A stretch of DNA of 64,000 nucleotides, taken from contig OY759215.1 in NCBI GenBank assembly GCA_963662175.1, positions 52,655,213-52,719,212 on the forward strand, given 5' to 3'. This DNA comes from Aradus depressus (lineage: Eukaryota > Arthropoda > Insecta > Hemiptera > Aradidae). Each line of letters opens with the position of its first letter. Positions within the stretch are counted from its first letter, which is position 1. The notes beneath the pieces were generated by a model. The model was not told the origin of the DNA, did not search any database, and was given only the letters and a program-made list of their open reading frames with translations. This document shows positions 23,901 through 32,106 of the stretch, in pieces. The translations under genes and the position numbers were made by a program.

Positions 23901-26291
23901 TATTAATTTAATCTTAAATATTGTTAGTAATATATTAAAACGCAAGGTGTACCCGAAAAATAAAGAGCAATAATAAAGTTATATAATATATTATTATATT
24001 ATAGTATAAAAATCCAGTGAAATGTATGTGAATGTTTTAAAATTCCAAAAAATATAAGGATGCTTATGGTAAAATATTCATGACAAGGAAAACTTAAAAA
24101 ACATTTTCATATTCAAACTTGACTTTTATTTAAAAAGGAATAGACAAGTTTAAAAACTAACATAAAAATAGCACAAAAATCGATTATAATCAAAAATGTT
24201 TTTGCCTGACTTTAGCTTTTAAAAAATCGTTAACAATGTCTTCAAAAGCATTTCAGCTTTTATGAACAATAATGAGAATTCATTGAGTCTATCTTCTAAA
24301 TTAGCTCTAATATACATAGAGTACGAAACTAAACTGGAAAAGTTTGTATTTTTATATACCAGAATACATTAAAAATTAGAAAAAAAATTCTAATATCCGT
24401 TTTCTAGAAGTTAAGGTTTTAAAATAACTCTATTTTTGACATTTTTATAAGTTCGAAGAATGGAATTTTAATAGATAAAAAAATCTGAAATTTTGCCGCC
24501 CAGGGCAAGTGCCTTGTGTGCATCTATTGTAAATCCGTCCCTGGTCAAAGGGCATTTTAAGGAATTGTTAACCAGTTAGGGTTTATTTTACGACTTTGTA
24601 TAATTAATCGTAATACCAGTCAGAAAGGGTAATAGTCACTAACTCAAGTAGGTAACGTATCGGGAATAATATTTTTGCAAATTTTTCTAATTTCTAACAT
24701 AAATTATCAAATTATTATTGACAGGATTTTCTGATAATGAATAATGATTAAATAATTGTTAAAATTATTGATTTTTAGACATCCCACTGATGGAAAAGGA
24801 TGTCCTAATGTAAGATACTTATTCAAAATTAAGAAATAGGTAATTAATAATTTGTGATAAAGACTTTTTTGCTACCACATTTCCTGTAGAAATTTGATCT
24901 CTTTTGTTTATTTAAATTTTGATTTCTACAGTAGTTTGCCGAAAATTGCCCTAAAAAATATTATCAATAATTTAAGACGTGCAATTTTTAAGAAAGTACA
25001 CGTATACAACGAAAAAATTCAATTAAACAAACTTTACACTTGGATTCACAAAGAGATACCAATTTTTAATAATTTTAAATAATATTAATTTCTAATCCAA
25101 AGGTTTTTTCAATGATACTACTGGGACAACAGGGAAGATGAATAGAATAGAATTTGAAGAGGACAAATAATTGGGTTATTATCTATATTTACATATTTAA
25201 ATTTTAAAAAAACTTAACATTTGAACAAACAAAACAAAAATTTACAATGGCACAAAAACATTAAATTAATACTTAAAAAACTATTTCTTTTTTTTTTTTT
25301 TTATTTGGGCATATTGAAAAATATATATTATTAATTGTACCTTCTCGACGCCTCTACCACAAAAAACCAGACCCCGTCAACTCTTCACACTTTAATTCCA
25401 CCCCAGTCAACTTTCATCTAATTGTTCAACTTCATTTTTATTTAAAACATATCAAACCACATGCACCGTTTAAGAGCTAGCTCACGACTCCATTACATTT
25501 TAACACTATTTCACAGCTGTTTTTTATATGTTTTCTTGTTTTGTTTCTCAAACACCTTGATATATGTCTAATATATATATGATATTAGATTATAATAAAA
25601 AAAATTACCTCTTTTCATTAAAAAAATGTTCCGTAGTGTACATCACAAATTATATTATCAAATTTACTTATGGTAATATTACTGATTGTAAATATTCAAA
25701 ATAAAGAAATAATAAATAAGTGAATGTAAGATCATTACAAAAGTTTGTAAAAATTGATAATTACGAGGTTCGGTTGGAGTCCTAAATTTTGCCTACCTAG
25801 TAATATTCACCTAAGGTAGGGGTCGTTAACGAGTACCTGACATCGCTCAGGCTCGGGAACAGCGCTTAACGTTCCATCCGAAAGACGGCTTGTTCAAGGT
25901 ATTTTTCACTTCCCAGATACAAAAAACCAAAGAGCCTCGGCCGAGTTTTGAATTCGCGTTCTTATAATCAATTTTTTTTTTTTTTTTTATGGAACAGGAG
26001 ATCGGAAAACATGAAACTCCGCATCGAATTGTTGACCGATCACATAACTTGGTATATCTGGACAAGTAAAAATAATTATAAATTTGTTATATAACTTACA
26101 TTTTTATTCCTGATCCTGTCAGCCAATTTAGTAGCGCTCAAATGAATTAAATCCGACTTGATGGGGGGAAGTAACTTGGGCTTACCATAGGGCAGGAAAC
26201 AGGTGACCACGTTAACAATAATATCAAAAATGTCGAACACCAATCGAAGTACTTTGTTCACTGCTCGAGCAAACAATTTGTTGTTGACCAT
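8829..26291 (-). CDS. FAAH2: Fatty-acid amide hydrolase 2-like amidase (11 coding exons)
   Basis: This is a serine hydrolase of the amidase-signature family, expected to cleave fatty-acid primary amides and N-acylethanolamines such as anandamide at intracellular membranes or lipid droplets. Eleven exons join in phase at GT-AG borders: 26291-26100, 23088-23021, 22878-22727, 21182-20965, 19393-19282, 16908-16745, 14399-14253, 12820-12719, 11040-10867, 10429-10247 and 8936-8829. The product is 539 residues; human FAAH2 is about 532. Residues 14-33 form a hydrophobic N-terminal anchor. The catalytic triad is Lys131 (VTIKE), the cis-Ser206 (GGSSGGE) and the nucleophile Ser230 (DIAGSLR), the same numbering I recall for human FAAH2. 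The C-terminal part keeps DGVLLYP, GMPVSQCPVGF and GIPVGMQ. No stop or frameshift was found, so it looks functional. The true start may lie in an upstream exon. Confidence 0.93.
9237..9610 (+). pseudogene. Transposon-associated protein remnant in FAAH2 intron 10
   Basis: One frame reads VCKKAFSTILGITNKRIDYV and stops at about 9371. A second frame then continues with FIESIRSIENHYCRGKN, DLSIRTLWKTY and FFCLDYNIGFGTSATDAGST. This order (VC..F...LGI, then IES.P..ESHYCR, then LSI..MY..Y, then FN..F..P..D.C..C) is one I know from a widespread arthropod transposon-associated protein family of uncertain class. The frame switch and the Cys losses mark it as dead. It is antisense to FAAH2. Confidence 0.5.
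10247..10429 (-). CDS. FAAH2: FAAH2 exon 10
   Basis: Residues 444-504. The acceptor is TTGTTTCAG and the donor CAG|gtcagt. It carries DGVLLYPTFPSEAP and GMPVSQCPVGF, the conserved region near the amidase core's C-terminal side. Confidence 0.93.
10530..10620. mobile_element. Possible hAT-type MITE end in intron 9
   Basis: GGTTCCCAATCTTTTGAAGA followed by TCACGACCC resembles the 'GGTTCCCAA.CTTTT...CACGACCC' left end common to small hAT-type elements. Only one end is seen. Confidence 0.3.
10867..11040 (-). CDS. FAAH2: FAAH2 exon 9
   Basis: Residues 386-443. The acceptor is weakly canonical (TTTTTTTGTTGGTAAG|GAT) but is the one that keeps phase with exon 8; the donor is GAG|gtaaat. A later AG (TTCGAG) would break the phase. 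Confidence 0.85.
11205..11655. mobile_element. Penelope-like element termini as an inverted pair, with hammerhead-like cores
   Basis: Two arms of about 105-110 bp (about 11205-11316 and 11549-11655) are inverted copies around about 230 bp of unique sequence. The right arm has CTGATGA (11562-11568), a short stem (GATAT/ATATC) and GAAA (11585-11588); the left arm has the same on the minus strand (11302-11296 and 11279-11276). CUGAUGA-stem II-GAAA is the hammerhead ribozyme core, known from the LTR-like ends of Penelope-like retroelements. The arms differ in stem II and by small indels, so the pair is not recent. Confidence 0.55.
11660..12718. other. FAAH2 intron 8 sequence
   Basis: AT-rich intron. 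About 11935-12070 is a minus-strand fragment of the three-module repeat (CCCCAGAACGAATTAATCAA, then GAGCTACACTAAATCCTCAT). A poly(A) run lies near 12150. No other gene is seen. Confidence 0.4.
12719..12820 (-). CDS. FAAH2: FAAH2 exon 8
   Basis: Residues 352-385, phase 0 at both ends. The acceptor is ATGATTTCAG and the donor GAT|gtgagt. It covers LLKEFSDNLYLNSLILEM, the variable insert between the two halves of the FAAH2 fold. Confidence 0.9.
13251..13593. other. Possible solo-LTR-like segment in FAAH2 intron 7
   Basis: TGTTAGTCGATAAGTTCGAT begins a stretch of higher GC content that ends in TTGTGAATAAATTATATATA; this suggests a retroelement LTR with a poly(A) signal. No second copy or target duplication was found. 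Confidence 0.25.
13594..13719 (-). repeat. Second tRNA-derived SINE-like unit
   Basis: Minus strand: GCATGCGGGCTAGAGCGT lies in the A-box position, and GGCGGGTTCGAATCCCGTCC is a good B box. It is followed by a stem (GAACTCACTCCC region against GAGGGAGTTC). The head differs from the main SINE family. The two ends carry CCATGG, and the flanking CGTAG stems fit a tRNA-like fold, but the acceptor stem is not intact, so it is not called a tRNA gene. Confidence 0.55.
14253..14399 (-). CDS. FAAH2: FAAH2 exon 7
   Basis: Residues 303-351. The acceptor is TATGTTTGTAG and the donor GAG|gtaagt. It begins VDVSKVKIHYMYRQED, aligning with the VHLKDLKFYWMEHD-like region of FAAH2. Confidence 0.92.
14815..15056 (+). 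repeat. tRNA-derived SINE, 3'-truncated
   Basis: Head CACCGGTAGCTCAGAAGTGG, B box GAGTTCGAAACTCGG, then GATGGGACGTTAAGCGATGG. It ends at CTCCCATAGTAGATC. Confidence 0.85.
15060..15550. other. No gene seen (FAAH2 intron 6)
   Basis: No supported coding frame or recognised repeat. Confidence 0.35.
15555..15915 (+). repeat. Three-module repeat, middle module missing
   Basis: GAACACTATAACTCCCGATA opens module 1; the copy then jumps to module 3 and ends with GTTCTGGGGAAGTACATTGC, CGGTGAATCACCGACGA and a long T-run. Confidence 0.75.
15928..16105 (+). repeat. Three-module repeat head joined to the preceding tail
   Basis: Right after the T-run of the previous copy, ACAGCTGAACGAAGTGTAGG and GGAAGTTATATAATCGATCA mark a new head, followed by a partial first module (TAAGCTAAATCGACCGAAAA). 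The two copies are in tail-to-head order. Confidence 0.65.
16612..16672 (-). repeat. tRNA-derived SINE head fragment
   Basis: The minus strand shows TTGTCTTCTGAGCTCAAAAA and GTGGGTTTCGAAACCCAACC beside a G-run. Confidence 0.7.
16745..16908 (-). CDS. FAAH2: FAAH2 exon 6
   Basis: Residues 249-302, with Gly248 split across the preceding intron. The acceptor is TTGTTACTAG and the donor GAG|gtacag. It contains TLGPITRYAEDLPLMMKSL, the conserved 'GPM.RYAEDL' segment that follows the nucleophile region. Confidence 0.93.
17265..17386. mobile_element. Short MITE with about 28-bp inverted ends
   Basis: CTCGATATATAAGACACGGG plus AGGGTCAT on the left mirrors ATGACCCTCCCATG...ATATATCGAG on the right. 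It is about 115 bp, with no coding capacity. Confidence 0.6.
17540..18190 (-). pseudogene. Jockey-like LINE: RT C-terminal remnant and 3' tail
   Basis: Minus strand: VRYIGLTPNCRL, then LLNRRSKL, then YLLRSLWTFGSQICGSA, then IKRIQAFQSK. This is the order seen at the C-terminal end of Jockey-clade reverse transcriptases ('VKYLG..LDRRLTW', 'LL.R.SKL', 'KPIWTYGIQLWG', 'IQ.FQSK'). The segment between VRYIGLT and LLNRRSKL is shortened, and stops appear from about 17930 onward. The downstream part recurs at 37370-37765, which supports a LINE 3' end. It lies in FAAH2 intron 5, on the same strand as the gene. Confidence 0.7.
18540..18715 (-). pseudogene. Penelope-like element: region after the GIY-YIG domain
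   Basis: Minus strand reads FATHIIDNNHTFDSM, then IRYLHFCSKSRFLDSLKQLE, then INK. The 'FA.Hll.n.H.f' and 'lE..eI' spacing matches what follows the GIY-YIG endonuclease in Penelope-like retroelements. It lies head to head with the next feature. Only a fragment survives. Confidence 0.55.
18796..18900 (+). pseudogene. Penelope-like element: GIY-YIG endonuclease fragment
   Basis: The frame CYPQCATCNQLYIGQTGRSF continues to KGRTEIKHS. 'C..C...YIGQTGR.F..R..EH' is the hallmark of the GIY-YIG nuclease fused to Penelope-like reverse transcriptases. It is opposite in orientation to the 18540-18715 piece, so the element has been inverted internally. Confidence 0.65.
19282..19393 (-). CDS. FAAH2: FAAH2 exon 5 (nucleophile exon)
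   Basis: Residues 211-247. The acceptor is TGTTACTGTCAG and the donor CCAG|gtattc. It encodes [20 protein letters not shown], holding the nucleophile Ser230 and the HKPTPG loop. Confidence 0.95.
19542..19579 (+). promoter_or_regulatory. TATA-Inr promoter-like pair, antisense within FAAH2 intron 4
   Basis: TATAAAA (19542-19548) is followed at about 35 nt by ATTCAGTT (19574-19581), an arthropod-style initiator. The GC-richer stretch before it (CAATCACAATGGCGCGACC) looks like a DNA-transposon end. No long frame follows, so it is probably a dead transposon promoter. Confidence 0.35.
20005..20240 (-). repeat. LINE 3' tail fragment
   Basis: CTTTATTCTGGGACGCACAT followed by CCCTAAGAATAATAATATAA closely parallels 3950-3990 and continues parallel through ACAGGCAATGATTAAAACAA. 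It is the same LINE 3' UTR as at 3930-4190, without the coding part. Confidence 0.6.
20965..21182 (-). CDS. FAAH2: FAAH2 exon 4 (amidase signature exon)
   Basis: Residues 139-210, with Gly138 split by the intron. The acceptor is CTGTTTTGACAG and the donor GAG|gtaaat. NPYDTRRTAGGSSGGE is the amidase signature core with cis-Ser206. Confidence 0.95.
21183..22726. other. FAAH2 intron 3
   Basis: Mostly AT-rich. About 21850-22075 is a GC-richer island (GGAAGGGACGACTGGCAAAG) that may be transposon-derived but was not identified. No gene is supported. Confidence 0.35.
22727..22878 (-). CDS. FAAH2: FAAH2 exon 3 (catalytic lysine exon)
   Basis: Residues 88-137. The acceptor is ATGTTTACTCAG and the donor AAAG|gtaaaa. 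It contains PLYGVPVTIKETIAVKG, with the general-base Lys131. Confidence 0.94.
23021..23088 (-). CDS. FAAH2: FAAH2 exon 2
   Basis: Residues 65-86 plus two bases of Gly87. The acceptor is TTTTGCTTTAG and the donor GG|gtaaga. It encodes TDLVETYINRIKDVEPIING, nearly the same as the AYINRIKDVNPMING block of mammalian FAAH2. Confidence 0.94.
23717..24543. mobile_element. Non-autonomous hAT-like element in FAAH2 intron 1
   Basis: The ends CAGGAACGGACTTACA and TGTAAATCCGTCCCTG are inverted copies; the CAGGGACGGATTTACA-type TIR is typical of hAT elements. GCGCCCAG and CCGCCCAGGG follow inside. The interior is AT-rich and non-coding. An 8-bp target duplication is not evident. Confidence 0.6.
24550..25765. 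other. No gene seen (FAAH2 intron 1)
   Basis: Very AT-rich, with no recognised repeat or coding frame. Confidence 0.4.
25769..25962 (-). repeat. tRNA-derived SINE, truncated
   Basis: Reads GGAGTCCTAAATTTTGCCTA, then AGGCTCGGGAACAGCGCTTA, then CCTCGGCCGAGTTTTGAATT. The 3' block is missing. Confidence 0.75.
25975..26060 (-). repeat. Three-module repeat, head only
   Basis: After a T-run: GAAAACATGAAACTCCGCAT, then CGAATTGTTGACCGATCACA. It ends about 40 bp from the FAAH2 exon 1 donor. Confidence 0.6.
26100..26291 (-). CDS. FAAH2: FAAH2 exon 1 of the model (anchor exon)
   Basis: Residues 1-64. The ATG at 26291 directly follows CATTTATTTTACAG, a good splice acceptor, and the exon ends AAT|gtaagt. 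Residues 14-33 are strongly hydrophobic and would anchor the enzyme. Either the 5' UTR is in an upstream exon, or this Met is internal and a short upstream coding exon exists (see 36902-36922). Using this ATG puts the triad at 131/206/230, as in human FAAH2. Confidence 0.88.
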
Positions 26292-26429
26292 CTGTAAAAT
26301 AAATGAATACAAATTTCAAAAAGTACCTTAATTGCGATATTTCTGATAATTAGATAGATATATTGGAAGGACTGGTGTGTACACCTAGGGACCTAAGCAT
26401 TCAATGCTCTTATCCCTTCTCTGTTGGGT

Positions 26430-26650
26430 CTATCTTGGGAGTCCTAAATTTTGCTTATCCGGGTTTAGTAACCTAAGGTCTTTAACGACTATCTGACATG
26501 GCACAGGCTCAAGACCATCGCTCAATGTCCCATCCGAAGGACGACGTGCTCAAGGTTATTCACTTCTCAAATAAAAAACCTAAGGGTCTCAGCCGGGTTC
26601 CGAACCCGCGATCTTGAGTAGGCAAGAACGCTACGTCTGAGCTAAATAAG
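26430..26650 (-). repeat. tRNA-derived SINE, 3'-truncated
   Basis: Reads GGGAGTCCTAAATTTTGCTT, CATCCGAAGGACGACGTGCT, CCGAACCCGCGATCTTGAG. Confidence 0.8.
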
Positions 26651-26654
26651 AAAA

Positions 26655-28070
26655 AAAATTCAACAGTTTTTACAATATTCTTTTGAGGGATAAGAATACA
26701 TATGTGTCGAGATGTAAGAAATATTTTGAAATACATAAAAACCAATTGAAGTACCTACATAAACCAAATATGATCGAAAGGAATATATTGGTATTATTCT
26801 TTTGATATCAAGTCATTGATATATAATGTTATCGTAATTTATCTGAAATAATGTTAATACGATTTGATAAGACTTAGAGAAAATAAGTAAAAAAAGACTA
26901 TGTTCTTGTAATATTACATAAATCTACTTAATATGATAATAAGGAAAGTGAAATTGCGGTAAATCCAGTTTTAGATGCAGGTTCATGGGTGTCCTTGCAA
27001 GATAGAACTTGCCTCCCGAAACTGGATTCGGATTTAATATTACACAGGAAAAAATGAAGGAAGTTAATATTTTTAAGACATAATATATTACAGAAAATAT
27101 TATAGTTTCGAAACAAAAAAAAAAAACATTTAATATTGGTTAAGGCAAATTTTTTGGCGTTCCTAAGTAATTTTCTTTAATAAATACTGTTCATTATACA
27201 CATTAACGTTTCTTCTTCACTTTTTATTGTTAAAATATCTTGGTTGTAACATATATTTTTTTAAAAAAATTTATTGAATTTATGTAAAAATGTTTTTGTT
27301 AAAGATTGAAAACAATCAAATATACCTATCTATATATTTATTTTTTGCTATGTACTTAACACTAAACCTTTTAAAAGGAAAATTAACTATCTTGAAACAT
27401 CTAAAAGTATAATTCATGATTTTAAGAGAAGAATATAGCACAGAATTTTTAAATGAATGATTTATGAAGTTTTGAATTGTAATCTATAGTCGTAAGATTT
27501 TTTTACTTCTATTTATAAGAATAACTATATATTGAATTCATCAATCGATAAAAGCAAAATATATAATAAAAAAGGTGAATCTACCAAATATATAATTTGG
27601 AATATTCTTACCGAAACATCATAGAGCTCCAGAAGTTTGCCAACAAAATTTTGAAACATAGTAGCAAGAAAGAGAGAGTGTAGATTGTCGGACTTGAAGG
27701 AACGTTGGGAAGGACAAGAGAGGAACAAGAGACTCTGAGACCAGGGTGGGATTACAGAGGAGAGGATTAGTGTAGGTCAGGGTGCACCAAAACAGGAGAC
27801 AGACAGACATGCAGAAAACTTGGAGTAAGGTCCCCCACCCTGCGTCGGTGCAAGGTCAAATGGGCCATTTGTAAAGTGCATATGGGGGAGAGGGGGGGAG
27901 ACAAAAGGGGTCATCGTCAAGGTTCATTTTGCATAAATGCATATAAACCATGGAAGACAAAACATACGCATTACCGATGGATATATGTTAAATATATATT
28001 CATCATTATTAGGGATGGAATATGTATTTACATATTTTTCCCTGAAGTGATAATATTCATATAACTATAT
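26655..28070. other. No gene seen
   Basis: AT-rich. A short G-rich purine stretch lies at 27840-27920. No supported gene or named repeat. Confidence 0.35.
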
Positions 28071-28073
28071 ATA

Positions 28074-28787
28074 CAGTAGAACCTCTATAAGTCGAACATC
28101 AAGGGAGACGCCAAAAAATTCGAGTTATAGAGTTTTCGACTTACGGAGGATTTCAACAGGCGGATTTTGATTCGACTTGTAGAGGTTAAGATTCATTCTA
28201 ACTAATTTTAAGTTAGAAAGGTGAAATAAATAAAAATTCAAGTTACAGAGGTATATTTATTATAACAACATAAATATATTTATAATTATAAACATATTTA
28301 TATTTATTATAAATCAACATTATTTCAAAACATCCTTAAAATAAAAAATACGTAATATATGTAGATATTAAAAAAAGTTAGTAATTTTTTTTTGCTTTAG
28401 ATAGGTAATTGGTAATCCTATTTATTGTATACTCCTAAATTGTTTTCGAAGGAACAATGGTGTACATTGTCGGCAAATTCTTAAAGTCGGTAACTTATTT
28501 TTCTTCGAGCTATAGAGGTAATAAGTTTCAAATAATCGAGTTGTAAAGGTTGTAAAATAGAACATTGCTATGTTCGAGATACAGAGGTCTAATTTATTTT
28601 TTCGAGTTATAGAGGGATAATATGTACCAAAATGGCTTGTAGGGACTCACTGATTATTTCGACTAATAGAGGGTTGAGATTTCGAGTAATGGAGGTTTTG
28701 GGGCTTGAAGGGAAAGGAACAAAACTTTTTTTTTCGAGTTTTGGAGGTTTTCGACTTATCGAGGTTCGACTTAAAGAGGTTCTACTG
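28074..28787. mobile_element. Pogo/Tigger-like non-autonomous element, complete with TA duplication
   Basis: The ends CAGTAGAACCTCTATAAGTC and its inverted partner (GACTTAAAGAGGTTCTACTG) are flanked on both sides by TA. The length is 714 bp. The interior repeats variants of TCGAGTTATAGAGG and TTCGACTTA at both ends, and no transposase is seen. TA targets and CAGT-type ends fit the pogo branch of Tc1/mariner. Confidence 0.8.
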
Positions 28788-28796
28788 TAGTTACAT

Positions 28797-29222
28797 GATC
28801 ACGATAACTCTCGTTAAAATATCGACAAGAAATTTTATTTCCAAAATCGGACGACACATATTGATTTTCAGCCAAATCGAATAAAATAATAGGGGGATTA
28901 GTAGGGAGGGGCTTAGCACAAGAACTCTCATAATTGCCGTTGCAATGAATGTATTGACACGAAATTTCATAAGTAAATTCAAAACCTCATAAGGACGGCA
29001 CCTATTTATTTTCAGGGGACTCTGCCGAAGGGAAGAGGGAGATAGGGGAAGGGGGGCTCAAGTTGAAAACTCAAATTACTACCAATGTATCTATGCAAGT
29101 ACCTATGCAAGTCAACAATTGTGTTTTGGTCCTAAGTTTTTATTAATTCTGGAGGGAGAGCGAAAACTTAATTGATTAATTCGTGCTGGGGAAGTACATT
29201 GTCAATAATTCACCAACGACTG
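28797..29222 (+). repeat. Three-module repeat, all three modules
   Basis: ATCACGATAACTCTCGTTAA (module 1), ATAATTGCCGTTGCAATGAA (module 2), TTACTACCAATGTATCTATG (module 3, shortened), then GTGCTGGGGAAGTACATTGT and the tail. It starts ten bases after the pogo-like element. Confidence 0.75.
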
Positions 29223-29456
29223 CATATTTTAAATATTCCTATATCTCGGGTTTCAGATATAGATTGATTAATAACAGTAAAAAAACAATATTTTTGAAAG
29301 CTCCCAAGACGAGTAGACATTTTTAAGGTTGTTTCCTGTTTTTTCCCCCTAAACTGTTTGTGAGTCAATATTTTATTCTGTGAAACTACCTGATATGATC
29401 TGCTACATAATACAAATTCAATAGATACCTTAGGAGATCTACGATCTTGTATACTG

Positions 29457-29585
29457 CTTCACTAAAAGAACCGACGAGAGGGTCAACATTTTATTCCATC
29501 GAATACATCAAAAGAAATATATACATCAAATAATGTATCCGAAGAATTTCGGAACTATAACTTCCGTCGGTCTTTTTAGTGAGAC
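29457..29585. mobile_element. Small MITE with about 20-bp inverted ends
   Basis: TTCACTAAAAGAACCGACGA on the left is inverted as CGTCGGTCTTTTTAGTGAG on the right. The interior is AT-rich. Confidence 0.6.
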
Positions 29586-29678
29586 ACAACATATTTTCTT
29601 GAAGTTTATATTACATTTGTATATGCAAAATGTTTGGTAAATTTTAAAGTAACATATTATACAATTATTATATATATT

Positions 29679-30013
29679 AAGTAGTTCAGTGTTATGCGTG
29701 CTTGTCTTCTGAGCTTAAGATCATGGGTTCGAAACCCTACCGACGCCCTTAGTTTATTTTATCTGGGAGGTAAAATAAACTTAAGCACGCCGTCCTTCGG
29801 ATGGGACATTAAGCGATAGTCCCGAGCCTGTACGATGTCAGGTACTCGTTAAAGACCCCTACCCTAGGTGAATAAAAATTTAGGGTAGGCAAAATCTAGA
29901 ACTCCCAGTGTAGAGTCGGGCTCATGTCCACCAGAGTGACGAAAGAGCGCTCTGGTAGTAGGCGATATGACCTCGTAATTAAAGCCTGGGAATGAGTCAT
30001 AAAACCTAACCTA
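29679..30013 (+). repeat. tRNA-derived SINE, near full length
   Basis: Head AAGTAGTTCAGTGTTATGCG, B box TGGGTTCGAAACCCTACC, and all body blocks through AAAGCCTGGGAATGAGTCAT. Confidence 0.9.
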
Positions 30014-30239
30014 CACCGAACCTATAATAATATTATATTATATTAGGTATGTATTTTATAAAAATAAATCTCAAAATTATATATTGAAGATTATCAAAAA
30101 TTAAAGTTGAACTCTATAAGAAAACGTTAATAAAATATTTTACAGGAACGAAATAATTAAGAAAGGTTATGTTGTTTCTCCAAAACCATTCATCAGATTG
30201 CTTGGAATAGAAGTTGAATAGTTAGGGCTAAAAATGAAT

Positions 30240-30745
30240 TGTTGACTTCCATATGGGCTCTGAGTCCTCATACTCATACTAAATTCTATATAGACACATT
30301 TATTACCTTGGTAGTTATTACGTTTTTTGAGTTGATCCCCCCCCTCCCCCCCCCCCCCCTCTAATCATTCTCTTTCCTTTCGTCAATTCCACAGAAAATT
30401 AATAGATGTCGTCCTTACAAGGTTTTTGAATTCACATATACATTTTTGTGTCAATGGAATCATTATAACGGCAGCTATTAAAGTTTTTGTGTTAAGCCTC
30501 CCCTAACCTCGCCCATTTCCTTTGGCCAATTTGCCTGAAAAAACAATAGTCTTTATGATATTCTAGATACACATATAACATTTTATTCAATAGTCTTTAC
30601 ATTTTTTCTATCGTAAGTTATCAGACATACAGTGTTTTTTTATTTTTATTTTTGTTATTTGTGAGTCGTGAAAGATGAAATTGCGGTGAGAAGTCAACTT
30701 TGAATTATTGACCAATTACATAACTTCCCCTATACTTCGTATGGC
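30240..30745 (-). repeat. Three-module repeat, minus copy with complete head
   Basis: Read on the minus strand, it runs from CATACGAAGTATAGGGGAAG (head) through all three modules to GAGTATGAGGACTCAGAGCC. A poly(C) tract (30340-30360) replaces the usual G-run between modules 2 and 3. The tail is missing. Confidence 0.75.
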
Positions 30746-30749
30746 TCGG

Positions 30750-32030
30750 GAATGTAGTGATAGAGTAATTAAGGAACCTGAAATAAACTATTTATCTGTT
30801 TAATTGACCACTTAATAAACGTGATGAATTTATATTTCCATTTTTAATAATGTTGAGTATATTAAAATTGAAAAAAATATCACAACTATATTTTTATAGT
30901 ATAATGGTAATAATATACATAATTATATAAGTCACTTAATTAATTGAAGACATAAAAATGTTTATTTCCACATTTATATTAAGTCAGAATATTGTAAAAG
31001 AAGAAATTTAATCATTTAAAAACTGAAAAAATTAGACAAAATGGTTTCTTTTTCTACCGAAAAATGTTGTTTTTTGACTTTATTATCTTTTTTCTGGCAC
31101 ACTAGAATTCATTTACAATATTATGTTACCTTGTAAATGTGTTTCTGAAGGAATGGATGGTGGGATATAACGTGTCATGACTCCGATAAAATAAAATATT
31201 AATATTAAAATATTTAGCTAAATTGTCTTGCCTTTTTAAGGCTTTCAAGTTCCATCTTATATTTTTGGTCGTATGTCTGTCTGCCTGTGGACAACCTCGA
31301 GCCCTCACACCAAAACATCGTAAGCACTTAAAATTAGGCATACCAGAAACAAACCGTTTATAGTAAGCGTTTTCAGAAAACGTTTTAACAGGAGCGTTCA
31401 TTGAATTTCAAAACTTTTCATCACAAAATGTCTTTGCAAGAGTATTTCTTTAAATTTCAAAGAAGTAGAAATGTTAATAACTATTAACTTGCAGTAATAC
31501 ACAATAAATATTAATAGTTTTTTTTTAACCATTTTTGTTTCCAAAAACAATTTATGCTGTTACATACTGATATTATTTTTGAAAAGATTAATAATTAATT
31601 ATTAAAAGTTTAACGGTTCATACGGCCACTTAATTTTTTTTTCTAGTAGGTACACAATTTTTAAGTTTAAATCAATGGATAAGCAATAGGCCTATCTGTA
31701 AATAAAATGCTTTGACAATGGTTATTAAAATTATATGAACTTCCTTTTTTATAAAATAACTACAGAAGTAGTTCATAGATAGCAGCACGAGTCATGGAAA
31801 CGGAGTATTTTACATGATATAATTTACATCTTTTTATTTTTTTTAAACTAAATTATCTATTTATTAATTTTCGGAAGATTTTTTTTTTGGGAGTGAAAAG
31901 TAAGATTAACAATAAAAATTGAAGGAATCTGAATAATCAGTTTTTCTAAACTTGAACAATAAAGGGTCACATGCAATAAAAAAAACCACATCTAACCTCC
32001 ACACTAAGCAATAGAACAAGTCAATCTTGA
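30750..32030. other. No gene seen
   Basis: Highly AT-rich, with no recognised feature. Confidence 0.4.
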
Positions 32031-32106
32031 TGAAATTTGAAATTTGTTATCTTTATTACACTCTACTATAGTAGAGTGTAATAAAGATAATAAATTTCAA
32101 ATTTCA
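32031..32106. repeat. 76-bp near-perfect palindrome
   Basis: Two 38-bp arms meet with no spacer at CTACTA|TAGTAG. A single mismatch (GTTATC against GATAAT) was found by eye. Confidence 0.9.

Noticed and set aside
28070..28790. CRISPR-like repeated motif (TCGAGTTATAGAGG)
   Set aside because: Spacing and sequence are irregular, and the repeats sit within the TIR-bounded pogo-like element of a eukaryotic genome.
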